A stretch of 64,000 nucleotides of DNA from Liolophura sinensis (GCF_032854445.1 NC_088296.1:15863485-15927484); one strand, 5' to 3'. Shown: positions 47,989 to 58,786, counted from the first letter of the stretch. The notes: generated from the sequence alone by a model not told the origin. A program made the numbers and translations.

Positions 47989-48300
47989 AGGTGGAAAAAA
48001 CATAAACACTTAGAGTTCAAATGAAAGAGTGGAAAAAACATAAACACTTAGAGTTCAAATGAAAGAGTGGAAAAAACATAAACACTTAGAGTTCAAATGA
48101 AAGAGTGGAAAAAACATAAACACTTAGAGTTCAAATGAAAGAGTGGAAAAAACATAAACACTTAGAATTCAAATGAAAGAGTGGAAAAAACATAAACACT
48201 TAGAGTTCAAATGAAAGAGTGGAAAAAACATAAACACTTAGAATTCAAATGAAAGAGTGGAAAAAACATAAACACTTAGAGTTCAAATGAAAGAGTGGGA
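47989..48300. repeat. 38-bp tandem array, 8 nearly identical copies
   Basis: Unit: 'gtggaaaaaacataaacact', 'tagagttcaaatgaaaga'. The only variation seen is 'tagaattc' in two copies, so the array looks recently expanded or homogenised. Confidence 0.94.
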
Positions 48301-48799
48301 AAAAGTTTGTCAGTTAGGTCTTAAATTTTTTTCTTTAAGGAGATTTTTCTATGGCAGGTATTTGGGACCACATTTTGGTATATACAATACATATAGGTAC
48401 ACTTTAGTGTAATATTGTTATAAAGTGCTTATGTTTAATAATTGTACTAGAATTTGGTCTTTGCAGCTAACAGGTGTGTTCAACCAGGATTTTGATCGTA
48501 TTGTGTATTTAATATATTCATAAATGTATTCATAATTCAGATTAAATCTCTGTATATAAACAACACATTTACATTCAATAAAATTATTACACATGTATGA
48601 TATGATTTTTTAGAACATTACTACGCAACAATGGTAAATACTACAATAATACGTGTACTCACCATGCAAAAATATGTTCAAATATACCTTTTCTCCAGAG
48701 AAGAAATTGAAAAAATATTGAAGTTCATATTTATAAATAAGTGTGGCACTATTGTTGTTTTCTACTCCTTAAAACCAAAATGTGAAATCCTATCTTTTG
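48301..48799. other. no gene recognised
   Basis: Very AT-rich, no long frames, no recognised repeat. Confidence 0.5.
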
Positions 48800-48994
48800 A
48801 GCCTTAGGGATTTAAATTTTAACCACCTCATGATGTTATTTTCTGTGCTGAAACTTACAATTTTCCAATAGAATACCATCCCATGTTCCAAGCAAACCTC
48901 AAAACACCTTTCGAAAACAAACAGAGCTGCCAGGGGCATAAAAAATGGACAAGTTATAATCATGGACAAAATTTATGCAGGTCGTTTAGGGGTA
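48800..48994 (+). mobile_element. MITE-B copy next to a minisatellite
   Basis: Interior 'gtgctgaaacttacaatttt', 'aacctcaaaacacctttcga' and 'catggacaaaattt'; the right end 'caggtcgtttaggggta' is the inverse of the family left end. The 49-kb minisatellite starts about 10 bp later. Confidence 0.78.
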
Positions 48995-49004
48995 AGTGTC
49001 TGAA

Positions 49005-49907
49005 CATGCTAAATTTTACACCATCATCCTAAATGTTACACACATGCTAAATGTACACCATCATGTTAAATGTTACACACATACTAAATCTACATCATCA
49101 TGCTAAATTTTACACCATCATGCTAAATGTTACACACATGCTAAATCTACACCATCATGCTAAATGTTACACACATACTAAATCTACATCATCATGCTAA
49201 ATTTTACACCATCATGCTAAATGTTACACACATGCTAAATCTACACCATCATGCTAAATCTTACACCATCATGCTATATCTTACACCATCATGCTAAATG
49301 TTACACACATACTAAATCTACATCATCATGCTAAATTTTACACCATCACGCTAAATGTTACACACATGCTAAATCTACACCATCATGCTAAATCTTACAC
49401 CATCATGCTAAATCTTACACACATACTAAATCTACATCATCATGCTAAATTTTACACCATCATGCTAAATGTTACACACATGCTAAATCTACACCATCAT
49501 GCTAAATCTTACACCATCATGCTAAATCTTACACCATCATGCTAAATATTACACACATACTAAATCTACATCATCATGCTAAATCTTACACCATCATGCT
49601 AAATCTTACACACATGCTAAATCTACACCATCATGCTAAATCTTACACCATCATGCTATATCTTACACCATCATGCTAAATCTTACCCACATGCTAAATC
49701 TACACCATCATGCTAAATGTTACACACATACTAAATCTACATCATCATGCTAAATCTTACACCATCATGCTAAATCTTACACACATGCTAAATCTACACC
49801 ATCATGCTAAATCTTACACCATCATGCTAAATCTTACACCATCATGCTAAATCTTACCCGCATGCTAAATCTACACCATCATGCTAAATGTTAAACCATT
49901 ATGCTCA
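49005..49907. repeat. minisatellite of ~20-bp units (catgctaaatcttacaccat) in higher-order blocks
   Basis: Basic unit as named, with variants 'acatactaaatctacatcat' and 'catgctaaatgttacacac'. Blocks of several units recur. Starts about 10 bp after a MITE-B copy. Confidence 0.93.
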
Positions 49908-50002
49908 TGTAAGTGTAGCTTTTATATCAGACATATCACAGAGAAATCATGCTCATGTACATATGTAGAACTAGACTTTAAATGTATGTGCAGTTGATTT
50001 GG

Positions 50003-50005
<3 letters not shown>

Positions 50006-50052
<47 letters not shown>
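50006..50052. repeat. (TA)n microsatellite
   Basis: Uninterrupted TA dinucleotide run of about 23 copies. Confidence 0.97.
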
Positions 50053-50230
50053 CAGTAGTTTAAATTTGAATGGCAGGCAAAACCAGAGTACATTGAGTCT
50101 GATACAACCTGACAATCTCCAAGTTGTAGCCAAAATAGCGAGAGCTGTGTTGATAACGATTTGAGATTTGCCTACAACCTCACTAACCATTGGCTGATCA
50201 CCTGAAACAGTTCATAATGATTTTTTTTTT

Positions 50231-50801
50231 AAAGAGCTACATGTACTACAGTGTCAAAACCCATATTGTTTTAAGAGCTACATGTACCACAGTGTCAAAA
50301 CCCATATTGTTTTAAGAGCTACATGTACCACAGTGTCAAAACCCATATTGTCTTAAGAGCTACATGTACCACAGTGTCAAAACCCATATTGTCTTAAGAG
50401 CTACATGTACCACAGTGTCAAAACCCATATTGTCTTAAGAGCTACATGTACTACAGTGTCAAAACCCATATTGTTTTAAGAGCTACATGTACCACAGTGT
50501 CAAAACCCATATTGTTTTAAGAGCTACATGTACCACAGTGTCAAAACCCATATTGTTTTAAGAGCTACATGTACCACAGTGTCAAAACCCATATTGTCTT
50601 AAGAGCTACATGTACCACAGTGTCAAAACCCATATTGTCTTAAGAGCTACATGTACCACAGTGTCAAAACCCATATTGTTTTAAGAGCTACATGTACTAC
50701 AATGTCAAAACCCATATTGTTTTAAGAGCTACATGTACCACAGTGTCAAAACCCATATTGTTTTAAGAGCTACATGTACTACAGTGTCAAAACCCATATT
50801 G
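50231..50801. repeat. 41-bp tandem array, about 14 copies
   Basis: Unit: 'taagagctacatgtaccaca', 'gtgtcaaaacccatattgtt', 't'. Very homogeneous, with C/T and 'accac'/'actac' variants only. Preceded by a T10 run. Confidence 0.95.
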
Positions 50802-50931
50802 AGCAGGGTTAAATGATGAGATAACCTAAATTGCTTTCCTAAATTGAAAAAAAAAAATAAAAATTATAATTAAAACTGCTCTTGTTAGTTTTGCTGCCGT
50901 ATAGTCACTATACATCAGTGTTGTACTTTCA

Positions 50932-51139
50932 AATGTTCAAGTCGCCACGATATGGCTGAAATATTGCCGATGATGCGTTAAGCCATAATCATTCATTCAA
51001 ATGCTCAAGTCGCCACGATATGGCTGAAATATTGCCGATGATGCGTTAAGCCATAATCATTCATTCAAATGTTCAAGTCGCCACGATATGGCTGAAATAT
51101 TGCCGATGATGCGTTAAGCCATAATCATTCATTCAAATG
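50932..51139. repeat. 68-bp unit in three tandem copies, derived from a SINE/LINE-type tail
   Basis: Unit: 'gttcaagtcgccacgatatg', 'gctgaaatattgccgatgat', 'gcgttaagccataatcattc', 'attcaaat'. The ends 'gcgttaagccataatcattc' with 'attca' look like the 3' tail of another mollusc retroposon. A SINE family 1 copy follows at once. Confidence 0.88.
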
Positions 51140-51152
51140 CTCAAGACATCAT

Positions 51153-51294
51153 TCATGTCAGCAACCTGCGGATGGTTGCAGGTTTCCCCATGGCTCTGCC
51201 CGATTTTCTCCCACCATCATGCTGGCCACTGTCATATAAGTGAAATATTCTTGAGTACAGCGTAAAAGACCAGTCAAATAAATAAATAAATAAA
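51153..51294 (+). mobile_element. SINE family 1, 5'-truncated, with TSD
   Basis: Starts within 'gtcagcaacctgcggatgg' and ends in the AAATA tail. A perfect 12-bp duplication 'tcaagacatcat' lies at 51141-51152 and 51295-51306. It inserted at the end of a 68-bp triplicated sequence. Confidence 0.9.
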
Positions 51295-51738
51295 TCAAGA
51301 CATCATCCAAGCATAACCATCTTACTCGACATCACATACGCCTGATTGAACATTATCACATCACATCACACAAAGTTTACAAAAACTGACAAACATTTTG
51401 TGTTTTTTTTAGGGCTCTTCACTTAAAGGGCTTAGATAGTGTTATTCTCTGTTAATCCTTTTGAACTGTAATGTTAGCTTTGTTCCGATTCATATTATTT
51501 TATTATCTCCACCCATTGGGACTGAAGTAACATATGAAACTTTGTGCAAAATGAGGCTGTAAGGTCCCCAGCTGTTGAATTGAATTCGAATTAAGCTTTT
51601 TTGGTAATGTGATAGTACAATAAATCATTCTTGTCTCTAAATCATGCAGTATATACAGTTTCAGTATAAGATTAGATTGTCTCATGATATGCAAATTGTT
51701 TAGCTTCCTACACATGCATGTACATTACAAGACATATG

Positions 51739-51943
51739 TACCCTAAATTAATTCAAATTTTGTTTGTAAAAGTGACACTTTTTTGAAGCAAATAAATATC
51801 ACAAATATTAATTTTGGTGCTGAAACGTATAATTTTCCAGTAGAATATCATCCATGTTCCTAGCAAACCTCTAAACACCTTTCTAAAATCAACAGAACTA
51901 TCAGAATCAGGAAAAATGGGCAAGTTAGTCATGGACAAAGTTT
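51739..51943 (+). mobile_element. MITE-B copy whose 3' end is replaced by a minisatellite
   Basis: Left end 'taccctaaattaattcaaat', interior 'caaataaatatcacaaatat', 'ctaaacacctttctaaaatc', ending 'tagtcatggacaaagttt'. The expected right terminal repeat is missing: a 25-bp minisatellite begins at exactly this point. Confidence 0.78.
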
Positions 51944-52616
51944 GCGTGTAGCGTGCACAAGGAGCAGCTGCGTGTAGCGTGCACAAGGAGCAGCTGCGTG
52001 TAGCGTGCACGAGGAGCAGCTGCGTGTAGCGTGCACGAGGAGCAGCTGCGTGTAGCCTGCACGAGGAGCAGCTGCGTGTAGGGGGCACTAGGAGCAGCTG
52101 GGTGTAGCGTGCACGAGGAGCAGCTGGGTGTAGCGTGCACAAGGAGCAGCTGGGTGTAGCGTACACGAGGAGCAGCTGGGTGTAGCGTGCACAAGGAGCA
52201 GCTGGGTGTAGCGTGCACAAGGAGCAGCTGGGTGTAGCGTGCACAAGGAGCAGCTGGGTGTAGCGTGCACAAGGAGCAGCTGGGTGTAGCGTGCACAAGG
52301 AGCAGCTGGGTGTAGCGTGCACAAGGAGCAGCTGGGTGTAGCGTGCACAAGGAGCAGCTGGGTGTAGCGTGCACAAGGAGCAGCTGGGTGTAGCATGCAC
52401 AAGGAGCAGCTGGGTGTAGCGTGCACAAGGAGCAGCTGGGTGTAGCGTGCACAAGGAGCAGTGGGTGTAGCGTGCACAAGGAGCAGCTGGGTGTAGCGTG
52501 CACAAGGAGCAGCTGGGTGTAGTGTGCACAAGGAGCAGCTGGGTGTAGTGTGCACAAGAAGCAGCTGGGTGTAGAGGGCACAAAGAGCATCTGGGGTGTA
52601 GCATGCACAAGGAGCT
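51944..52616. repeat. 25-bp minisatellite, about 26 copies
   Basis: Unit 'ggtgtagcgtgcacaaggag' + 'cagct'. GC-rich compared with the surroundings. Left units read 'gcgtgtagcgtgcacgagg', right units 'gggtgtagcgtgcacaagg'. Minus-strand frames of ~285 codons (SCSLCTLHPAAPCARYTQLL repeats) are by-products. Confidence 0.95.
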
Positions 52617-53084
52617 GTTCTAGTGCAGTGAAAGAAAACTGAATGAAAGGAGCGTGATTAAAATTGTCATACCATTGAGTTTGTAGGGGTGAAAAAAACG
52701 AGCACAAAAGCACTGAGCAGGCATTCAAATTTGATGTCATCCATAACTTCCATCCTAGAACTTCTGTGTTTGACAGCATTTAATTCAGTCAGAAGCATTA
52801 AAAAAAAACTATAGTTTGAGTGATCTAAACTCTACATGTATTTGGTAATACGTACAAACAAGAAAACAGTTTAATGAAGAGCAGATAAGAACTTGTATTT
52901 AATATAGTGTATCCTGAGTTGCTTCCCTTGTTCATTCCTGTTGTCATACACAGTCCTGGCCATGCAGTGAAAGATCGAGGTCCAGCTCTCTGCTGAAGAA
53001 TATAAGTCACACATCATACACCACTGTGATCTAATGATATTAAGACTTTGTTATCCCATGCACTACTTTGCGGTGGTCCATGAT
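52617..53084. other. no gene recognised
   Basis: AT-rich sequence between the 25-bp array and the dispersed-repeat fragment. No CEP78 exon was recognised here. Confidence 0.5.
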
Positions 53085-53280
53085 GGGTATTAATTTGGGT
53101 CTGTCTGTCCGTTTGTCACACTCTAGTTTCTGTGCAATAGCTACTCCAAATCGTGTGTGATTTTAATAAAGATTTTGTGCATATCGGTTCAGTTTGTGTG
53201 ACACCTGCACGATACACGTCCAGTACCAGTTGGATCGGTCCATGCACGTTAGGGCAACCGTGTTGGAATTGATTTACTGA
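53085..53280 (+). repeat. probable dispersed repeat fragment (ctgtctgtccgtttgtcaca)
   Basis: 'gggtctgtctgtccgtttgt', 'tctgtgcaatagctactcca' and 'gttggatcggtccatgcacg' resemble an interspersed repeat related to the one at 945 and 13260. No open frame. Confidence 0.4.
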
Positions 53281-53715
53281 TCACCTGTCTCACCCTTTCC
53301 AGAGACACAAATGACACATCTTTCCAGTTCACAAAACATTCATATTCTCAAGTTTCTCTTTCATTTGTGTACTCGGAATTACTTTTTATGTCATTTTGTA
53401 CCACACACCCATGTTGTAGTGAATGGGATTAAAAATTGTTGCCTAACATTTTTGACCGGTGATATGATACAGTTGGACTTTTTTCTACCTTCAACGATCA
53501 ATAGTTCAAACTGAAAAAGCCCCTATTGGCTGTGTAAAATTCTTCAAGTATTGTCAGATATTTCTAAAAGTTTTTGTTTATAGATTTCATTCATGTTGGG
53601 GCAGATCGTTTCAAAAACCAGCTTGATCCATGAATAAGTTTTGGTGTATATTTAGTAGAATTAAAGATCTACTGCTGCAGTTGAAATAAAAACACCTTCC
53701 CCAAGAACTGAAACT

Positions 53716-54360
53716 TATACAAAAATCTTTGTTACTCAGGACCAGTTCTGTGGAATGCTTTGAGAAAAGAAATTCAATGTTCTTCATCGGTTCGATGTTT
53801 TAAGAACCGATATCTTCAAGGGATTATATACTGAAAATAATACTTCATTTTGGAAAGCCATCATAGCACTCATGAGCTCATGTGCAGATGAGAAGGGGGT
53901 GGAAAAGGGCCATCACCCACTAACTCATTCTGTGCTTTTGAACATGTGTATCATGAGGTTCCAACTTCTGGAGGGGATAGGAAGGGGTCGGTAATGGGCT
54001 GTCTCCCACCAACCCATCTCTTCCATTGGTTGGGGGATAGTTATGGTGGCAAAATTTATAATTGCTTTTATTATTATTTCACTGTTTAAGTACTTTGTGT
54101 TGATTTAATTTGCCACTGTATATCTATATATTTATATTGTTTTCAAAATCTTGTTGCAAGTGGTTTACACAATCCAAATTACCATGTTTTCCAATGCATA
54201 TGTAATGTAACATATTATTTCAAATTGTTTGTGTCTGAGGGCCTCAGGGTAGATCAACCCACTGTTGACTGAGTATACTGAGTATATTGTATTTTACCTT
54301 CTTGAAATACAGCCATTATATTATATTATATTATATTATATTATATTATATTATATTATT
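53716..54360 (+). pseudogene. LINE (non-LTR retrotransposon) 3' end, decayed
   Basis: In one frame from about 53725 the sequence reads NLYKNLCYSGPVLWNALRK, then EIQCSSSVRCFKNRYLQ, and stops. The 'GPVLWNxL' pattern followed by a short basic helix is typical of the C-terminus of LINE reverse-transcriptase proteins of the CR1/L2/jockey-like groups. About 480 bp of 3' UTR follows, with 'gggcctcagggtagatcaac' and 'cttgaaatacagccattata', ending in a TATAT microsatellite (54316-54360). The rest of the element is missing. Lies 320 bp upstream of CEP78 exon a. Confidence 0.72.
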
Positions 54361-54679
54361 CCAAATACATTCCCTGAATTAACATGTGTAATTGTTTTTG
54401 TTTATAAAAACAGGCAAAGGCCAGTGGTGCACTCTGATTTCCTTCACCCATGGAACTGATTTTTATCGTAAAATATATAAAAGTGAAAATCTCGTAAAAC
54501 GTTAACCTAAGAAATAAACCAATTATTTTGCCCATATTATTGTATCTGACTTAAATGAGTTTGCACAGTCATGGTAGAAATGTTGTCAAAAAGTTGAAAA
54601 TCTTAATTTATTTCTGGTTTTCAGTGATAATTATACCAGATTTGGTTGACCATTTATTCCCTGTTTTGTCTTTGTATAG

Positions 54680-54854
54680 CACCAGGCCATGAAGCGTCAC
54701 AACGAAGCGTGGCGGGACAGCTTGCGTTACAGGCGACCTGACCTTGACCGCATGCCAGGAATACGCCGCATCACTGTCAACAACAACCCGTTGCTTGGAG
54801 ACCAAGGAGCTATCTTATTGGCTGAGGCATTAAAGGATGATTTGTGGTTAAAAG
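54680..54854 (+). CDS. CEP78: CEP78 internal exon a (LRR region)
   Basis: First recognisable exon of CEP78, a leucine-rich-repeat protein of the centrosome and distal mother centriole. In vertebrates it is linked to the EDD-DYRK2-DDB1-VPRBP ubiquitin ligase, CP110 control and cilium length; loss causes cone-rod dystrophy with hearing loss. The exon follows a pyrimidine-rich acceptor ending in 'tttgtatag', starts in phase 0 with [11 protein letters not shown], and continues with [20 protein letters not shown]. Recalled human CEP78 has a very similar [21 protein letters not shown] block. An LRR-like stretch ([21 protein letters not shown]) and DDLWLK follow. The exon is 175 bp and ends in phase 1 before a GT donor at 54855. 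These are local residues 1-58 of the recovered fragment. Some 200 N-terminal residues expected from the human protein are upstream and were not recognised. Confidence 0.93.
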
Positions 54855-54976
54855 GTGCCATTCAATTTCTCGGTGTTGATGAGATCATCGTTTAGTATAA
54901 AAATGTAATATTTTAGTTGAATCTGATTGACACTACAACTATGAGTTGGAGAAACGGTAAAATTAGAAAAATCCCA

Positions 54977-55005
54977 CCCCCCCCCCCCCCCCAAAAAAAA
55001 AAAAA
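54977..55005. repeat. C16-A13 homopolymer pair in CEP78 intron
   Basis: Sixteen C followed by thirteen A, 120 bp after CEP78 exon a. Length is likely to be uncertain in the assembly. Confidence 0.9.
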
Positions 55006-55356
55006 CAGGACAGAAATATTTGTTTTTTGTTTTACTGCCCTAATTGGTACTATAAGTTTCCTAGCCTTATAAAGTGCTCTGTGGTGTTAAGCCTTACTAG
55101 AAATCGAGAAAGAGGCCCAAGATATGAACATTTTTAAGATTGAGGTATGTTATGGAGCGGAAATTTGTGTAAGTAAGTTTTCAGTGTACATTCTGTACGT
55201 TAGTGTGATGTGGACTTCAGCATAAATAGCTTTTCAAACCTACGCCATAAAAATAGTTCTTGGACTTTTATTGTGACAAAATCCCCTGAAATCTTCACAG
55301 CTTCATATTTTTGCTGATAATTTTTATAATAAAAATTGTAACTGCTTTGTTTTCAG

Positions 55357-55470
55357 CTCTAGATCTTCAGTCATGCGGGATTTCATCGTCAGGGGCAAGA
55401 ACTCTCCTGGAAGTGTTGAAATACAACACAACAGTCGTGGTATTAGATGTTAGGAGGAATCCACTTATAG
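55357..55470 (+). CDS. CEP78: CEP78 internal exon b (LRR)
   Basis: The second recovered CEP78 exon follows a 502-bp intron and a 'tgttttcag' acceptor. The split codon from exon a becomes alanine, giving [20 protein letters not shown], then [20 protein letters not shown]. This matches the recalled human [20 protein letters not shown] and TLVVLDIRKNPLID closely. It holds two ribonuclease-inhibitor-type leucine-rich repeats (local residues 59-97). The exon is 114 bp and ends in phase 1 before a 'gtagga' donor. The next intron is about 5.4 kb and is filled with minisatellites, MITEs and SINEs. Confidence 0.93.
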
Positions 55471-55823
55471 GTAGGACGGTTTGATCTTTTAAATTTTTGT
55501 TTTATGCGCTGAATGTATCTTTTTTTTTTTACATGTCAGAGTACAGCATAAAAAACAGATTACAACCTAAAAATTAACGATGGTGTATAACAGAAACGAT
55601 CTTGAATGCCTGATATTCGCTTGCATCAAACATGTTAGATATTGGTGAAGAACTACGCCTGCGATTTCACTGTGTGCGCATAGTGTGTTCACTCCAGAGA
55701 GTTTTGGCGATCGGTATGATCAAGCTGACCAACCAAACAACACGGAATTGTGTTGAACTGTGAACTGTTCGTGTCACTTGGTTTACTAGGTCATATAGCA
55801 TAACCAGCTGACCATGATCAATG

Positions 55824-56530
55824 GAAAAATCGACTTGGTGTGTCTGTAATTGTGCCGAGAATATCATCAGCGTGAATAAGTTCGTCCCTACAAGCGAAAA
55901 AATCCACCTGGTGGGTCTGTAACTATGCTGAGAATATCATCAGCGTACTTAAGTTCGTCCCTACAAGCGAAAAATTCCACCTGGTGGGTCTGTAACTATG
56001 CTGGGAATGTCATCAGCGTAATTAAGTTCGTCCCTACAAGCGAAAAAATCCACCTGGTGGGTCTGTAACTATGCTGGGAATGTCATCATCATGATTAGGT
56101 TCGTCCCTACAAGCGAAAAACTCCACCTGGTGGGTCTGTAACTATGCTGGGAATGTCATCAGCGTCCCTACAAGCGAAAAACTCCACCTGGTGGGTCTGT
56201 AACTATGCTGGGAATGTCATCAGTGTGATTAGGTTCGCCCCTACAAGCGAAAAACTCCACCTGGTGGGTCTGTAACTATGCTGGGAATGTCATCAGCGTC
56301 CCTACAAGCGAAAAACTCCACCTGGTGGGTCTGTAACTATGCTGGGAATGTCATCAGCGTGATTAAGTTCATCCCTACAAGCGAAAAAATCCACCTGGTG
56401 TGTCTGTAACTATGCTGGGAATATCATCATCGTGATTAGGTTCGTCCCTACAAGCGAAAAACTCCACCTGGTGGGTCTGTAACTATGCTGGGAATGTCGT
56501 CCCTACAAACGAAAAAATCGCCCTGGTGCG
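55824..56530. repeat. 73/61-bp tandem array in CEP78 intron
   Basis: Unit: 'ttcgtccctacaagcgaaaa', 'aatccacctggtgggtctgt', 'aactatgctgggaatgtcat', 'cagcgtgattaag'. Starts of 'ttcgtcc' at 55881, 55954, 56027 and 56100 give 73 bp; later units alternate with a 61-bp form lacking the last 12 bp. About 10 copies. Confidence 0.93.
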
Positions 56531-57217
56531 TCCCTGGCTTTAGGTGAAAAATAGTATGTCACACCTGGGAAAACAAATCTTGCCGAGGGTTTACACTGCA
56601 CCCTGAATGTGCAGGCTGCCGTCAAATAAAGGAACATTTTTGTAGGATTATGCTAAGCACCAGTGAAATAAATAAGTAAACGTAAGTCGGGTTTTATGCA
56701 GAAAAGATTATAAAAACAAAGATCTTCATCCTATTTTTTCAGATTTTTGTAGTGTCAAAAAGATGTATTTGGCAACAAGGGAACAAGTAATTGCTTTCTC
56801 AAATTGTCAGTGCTTACATGTAATTTGCTGTCAGTTACAAAAAAAAAAAATGAATGAGGGTTGTCTCCCTTGAATTGTGAGTATGCTACCTATGTCAATT
56901 AAATGGCTGGTTGACTTCAGTGAAAGGCCTTTCTGACAAGCTTTGTTGGAAGGTATTCATGTGGAGTGAGAAATAGCCCCACTTGTATTTGTCAAGTCAG
57001 CACTGTGTGGTTGTAATAATTCATGGGGGCCACCTTTAAAAAACATTTTGTTGAGTGTAACATGACCCTATCAGAAAAACATATGGAAGGTCAGTAGGAA
57101 AATTAAGGCTTTTTTTTTCATTGATGAAAAAGGTAGGGATGTTAAACAAACTAACACTGACAGAAAGTAAGTCATTTGTATCAGAAGCTCATTAAGAATT
57201 AAGGGGATCAATTTGGT

Positions 57218-57453
57218 AACACCCAGCCTACTAGATTTCTTCCAGTTTTTAGGACAGATATTAGCGGTGCTGAAAACAAAGAATTACGTTGCTTTCGCAG
57301 TTGTTTTGAAAAGTGAAGATGTGGATGTGTTGTTCATTAGATGGAGTAACCATGTGAAAAAAAAGAGAGAAATCAAATATTCCAGCAACAATTACGTGTA
57401 TATTGGCTAAGAAGAGATGACCAGGTGTTCCAAAAATTAGAGGAATTAGGGTA
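57218..57453 (+). mobile_element. MITE-C copy in CEP78 intron
   Basis: Interior 'cagtttttaggacagata', 'tagatggagtaaccatgtga' and 'gaccaggtgttccaaaaatt', right end 'agaggaattagggta'. The left end is eroded. Confidence 0.77.
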
Positions 57454-57910
57454 GATGTTTTTAATGTCTGCTTGACATTTTTTGACTGCTACATTTTATA
57501 GTTATAGGTTACTGAGTTATTGAATACTGGCTCAGCGAGTTCACACTTATTTATTGTACACCATGTATCAAAAACTAGGTCACAAAATTTAGTCGCTGAA
57601 AATGGAAATTTTGGCACAAAAATTTAAGATACTAACTTTGATATTTTTATGAATGAGGCGGGAGTTTGTACAGGCAGAAAAGACAGAGTCTCATGCATGA
57701 CACTACGGCAACGTCGCGTTGCTAATGCCAATATGTAATATGAACAATTCTGTAAATAGTGACTCACAGTAGGAAATACATGTGTCACGACCACCATTGA
57801 GTTAAAAGATAGGCAGACGTGCAAGGTGTGTAGTAATACAGATTATTTTATGCATTCTGATAATTTGATTTGATTTGAAAGATGGAACTATCCTAACCAG
57901 CCTGACCGTA

Positions 57911-58335
57911 TTGTGGGACACCTCCCCAACCCAGGAAGTGCTTCCTGGCTATCACATTTTGTGGGACACCTCCCCAACCCAAGAAGTGCTTCCTAGCTAT
58001 CACATTTTGTGGGACACCTCCCCAACCCAAGAAGTGCTTCCTAGCTATCACATTTTGTGAGACACCTCCCCAACCCAAGAAGTGCTTCCTGGCTATCACA
58101 TTTTGTGGGACACCTCCCCAACCCAAGAAGTGCTTCCTAGCTATCACATTTTGTGGGTCACCTCCCCAACCCAAGAAGTGCTTCCTAGCTATCACATTTT
58201 GTGGGACACCTCCCCAACCCAAGAAGTGCTTCCTAGCTATCACATTTTGTGGGACACCTCCCCAACCCAAGAAGTGCTTCCTAACTATCACATTTTGTGG
58301 GACACCTCCCCAACCCAAGAAGTGCTTCCTGGCTA
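57911..58335. repeat. 48-bp tandem array in CEP78 intron, about 9 copies
   Basis: Unit: 'gtgggacacctccccaaccc', 'aagaagtgcttcctagctat', 'cacatttt'. A period divisible by three keeps frames open on both strands (16-residue repeats, e.g. ARKHFLGWGGVPQNVI on minus). No start context or conservation supports a protein. Confidence 0.95.
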
Positions 58336-58786
58336 CATGTATCTCATTTTCACATCCTAAATCCCACCTCCATACAAAACAGAAACTTTTTAACATAATG
58401 CATTCTTTTAAGCATGAAAATAATTTGAGAAATGATGGTAAAGAATGTTGTAGACATACTGAAAGACATTCCAGACTAACAAAAATGATAAATGGTGAGC
58501 TACCTGACCACTGATCTCGACCTACTCAAAGTCAGGGCCTTTCAACTTCACTGACCCATGACAAAGTAATTCATCATTTCAAATGAGGTACATGTGAGTG
58601 TTAGAGTTAGAGTAGCTGTGTAGTCAACTGCCAGTATAGTTAGATAACGCAGGTGTGTGGCCATTTCAGATAAACTGGTAAGTCATACAATTTACATTTT
58701 AATCATATTCAGACTTCTATTTATTTATTATTATTATTTCTTTTTTGATTTAAATAATTATCCTTGAATAATAGAACACATTCACC

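Noticed and set aside
51753-52779. Minus-strand frames of ~285 codons (SCSLCTLHPAAPCARYTQLL repeats)
   Set aside because: By-product of the 25-bp array at 51944-52616; two overlapping frames give the same peptide and the flanks are MITE-B or ordinary sequence.
56600-56682. SINE family 1 remnant
   Set aside because: Only 'ccagtgaaataaataagtaa' resembles the tail; the rest is too diverged to support a call.
57893-58396. Minus-strand frame of 167 codons (KHFLGWGGVPQ repeats)
   Set aside because: 48-bp tandem repeat inside a CEP78 intron; the period divisible by three explains the open frame.
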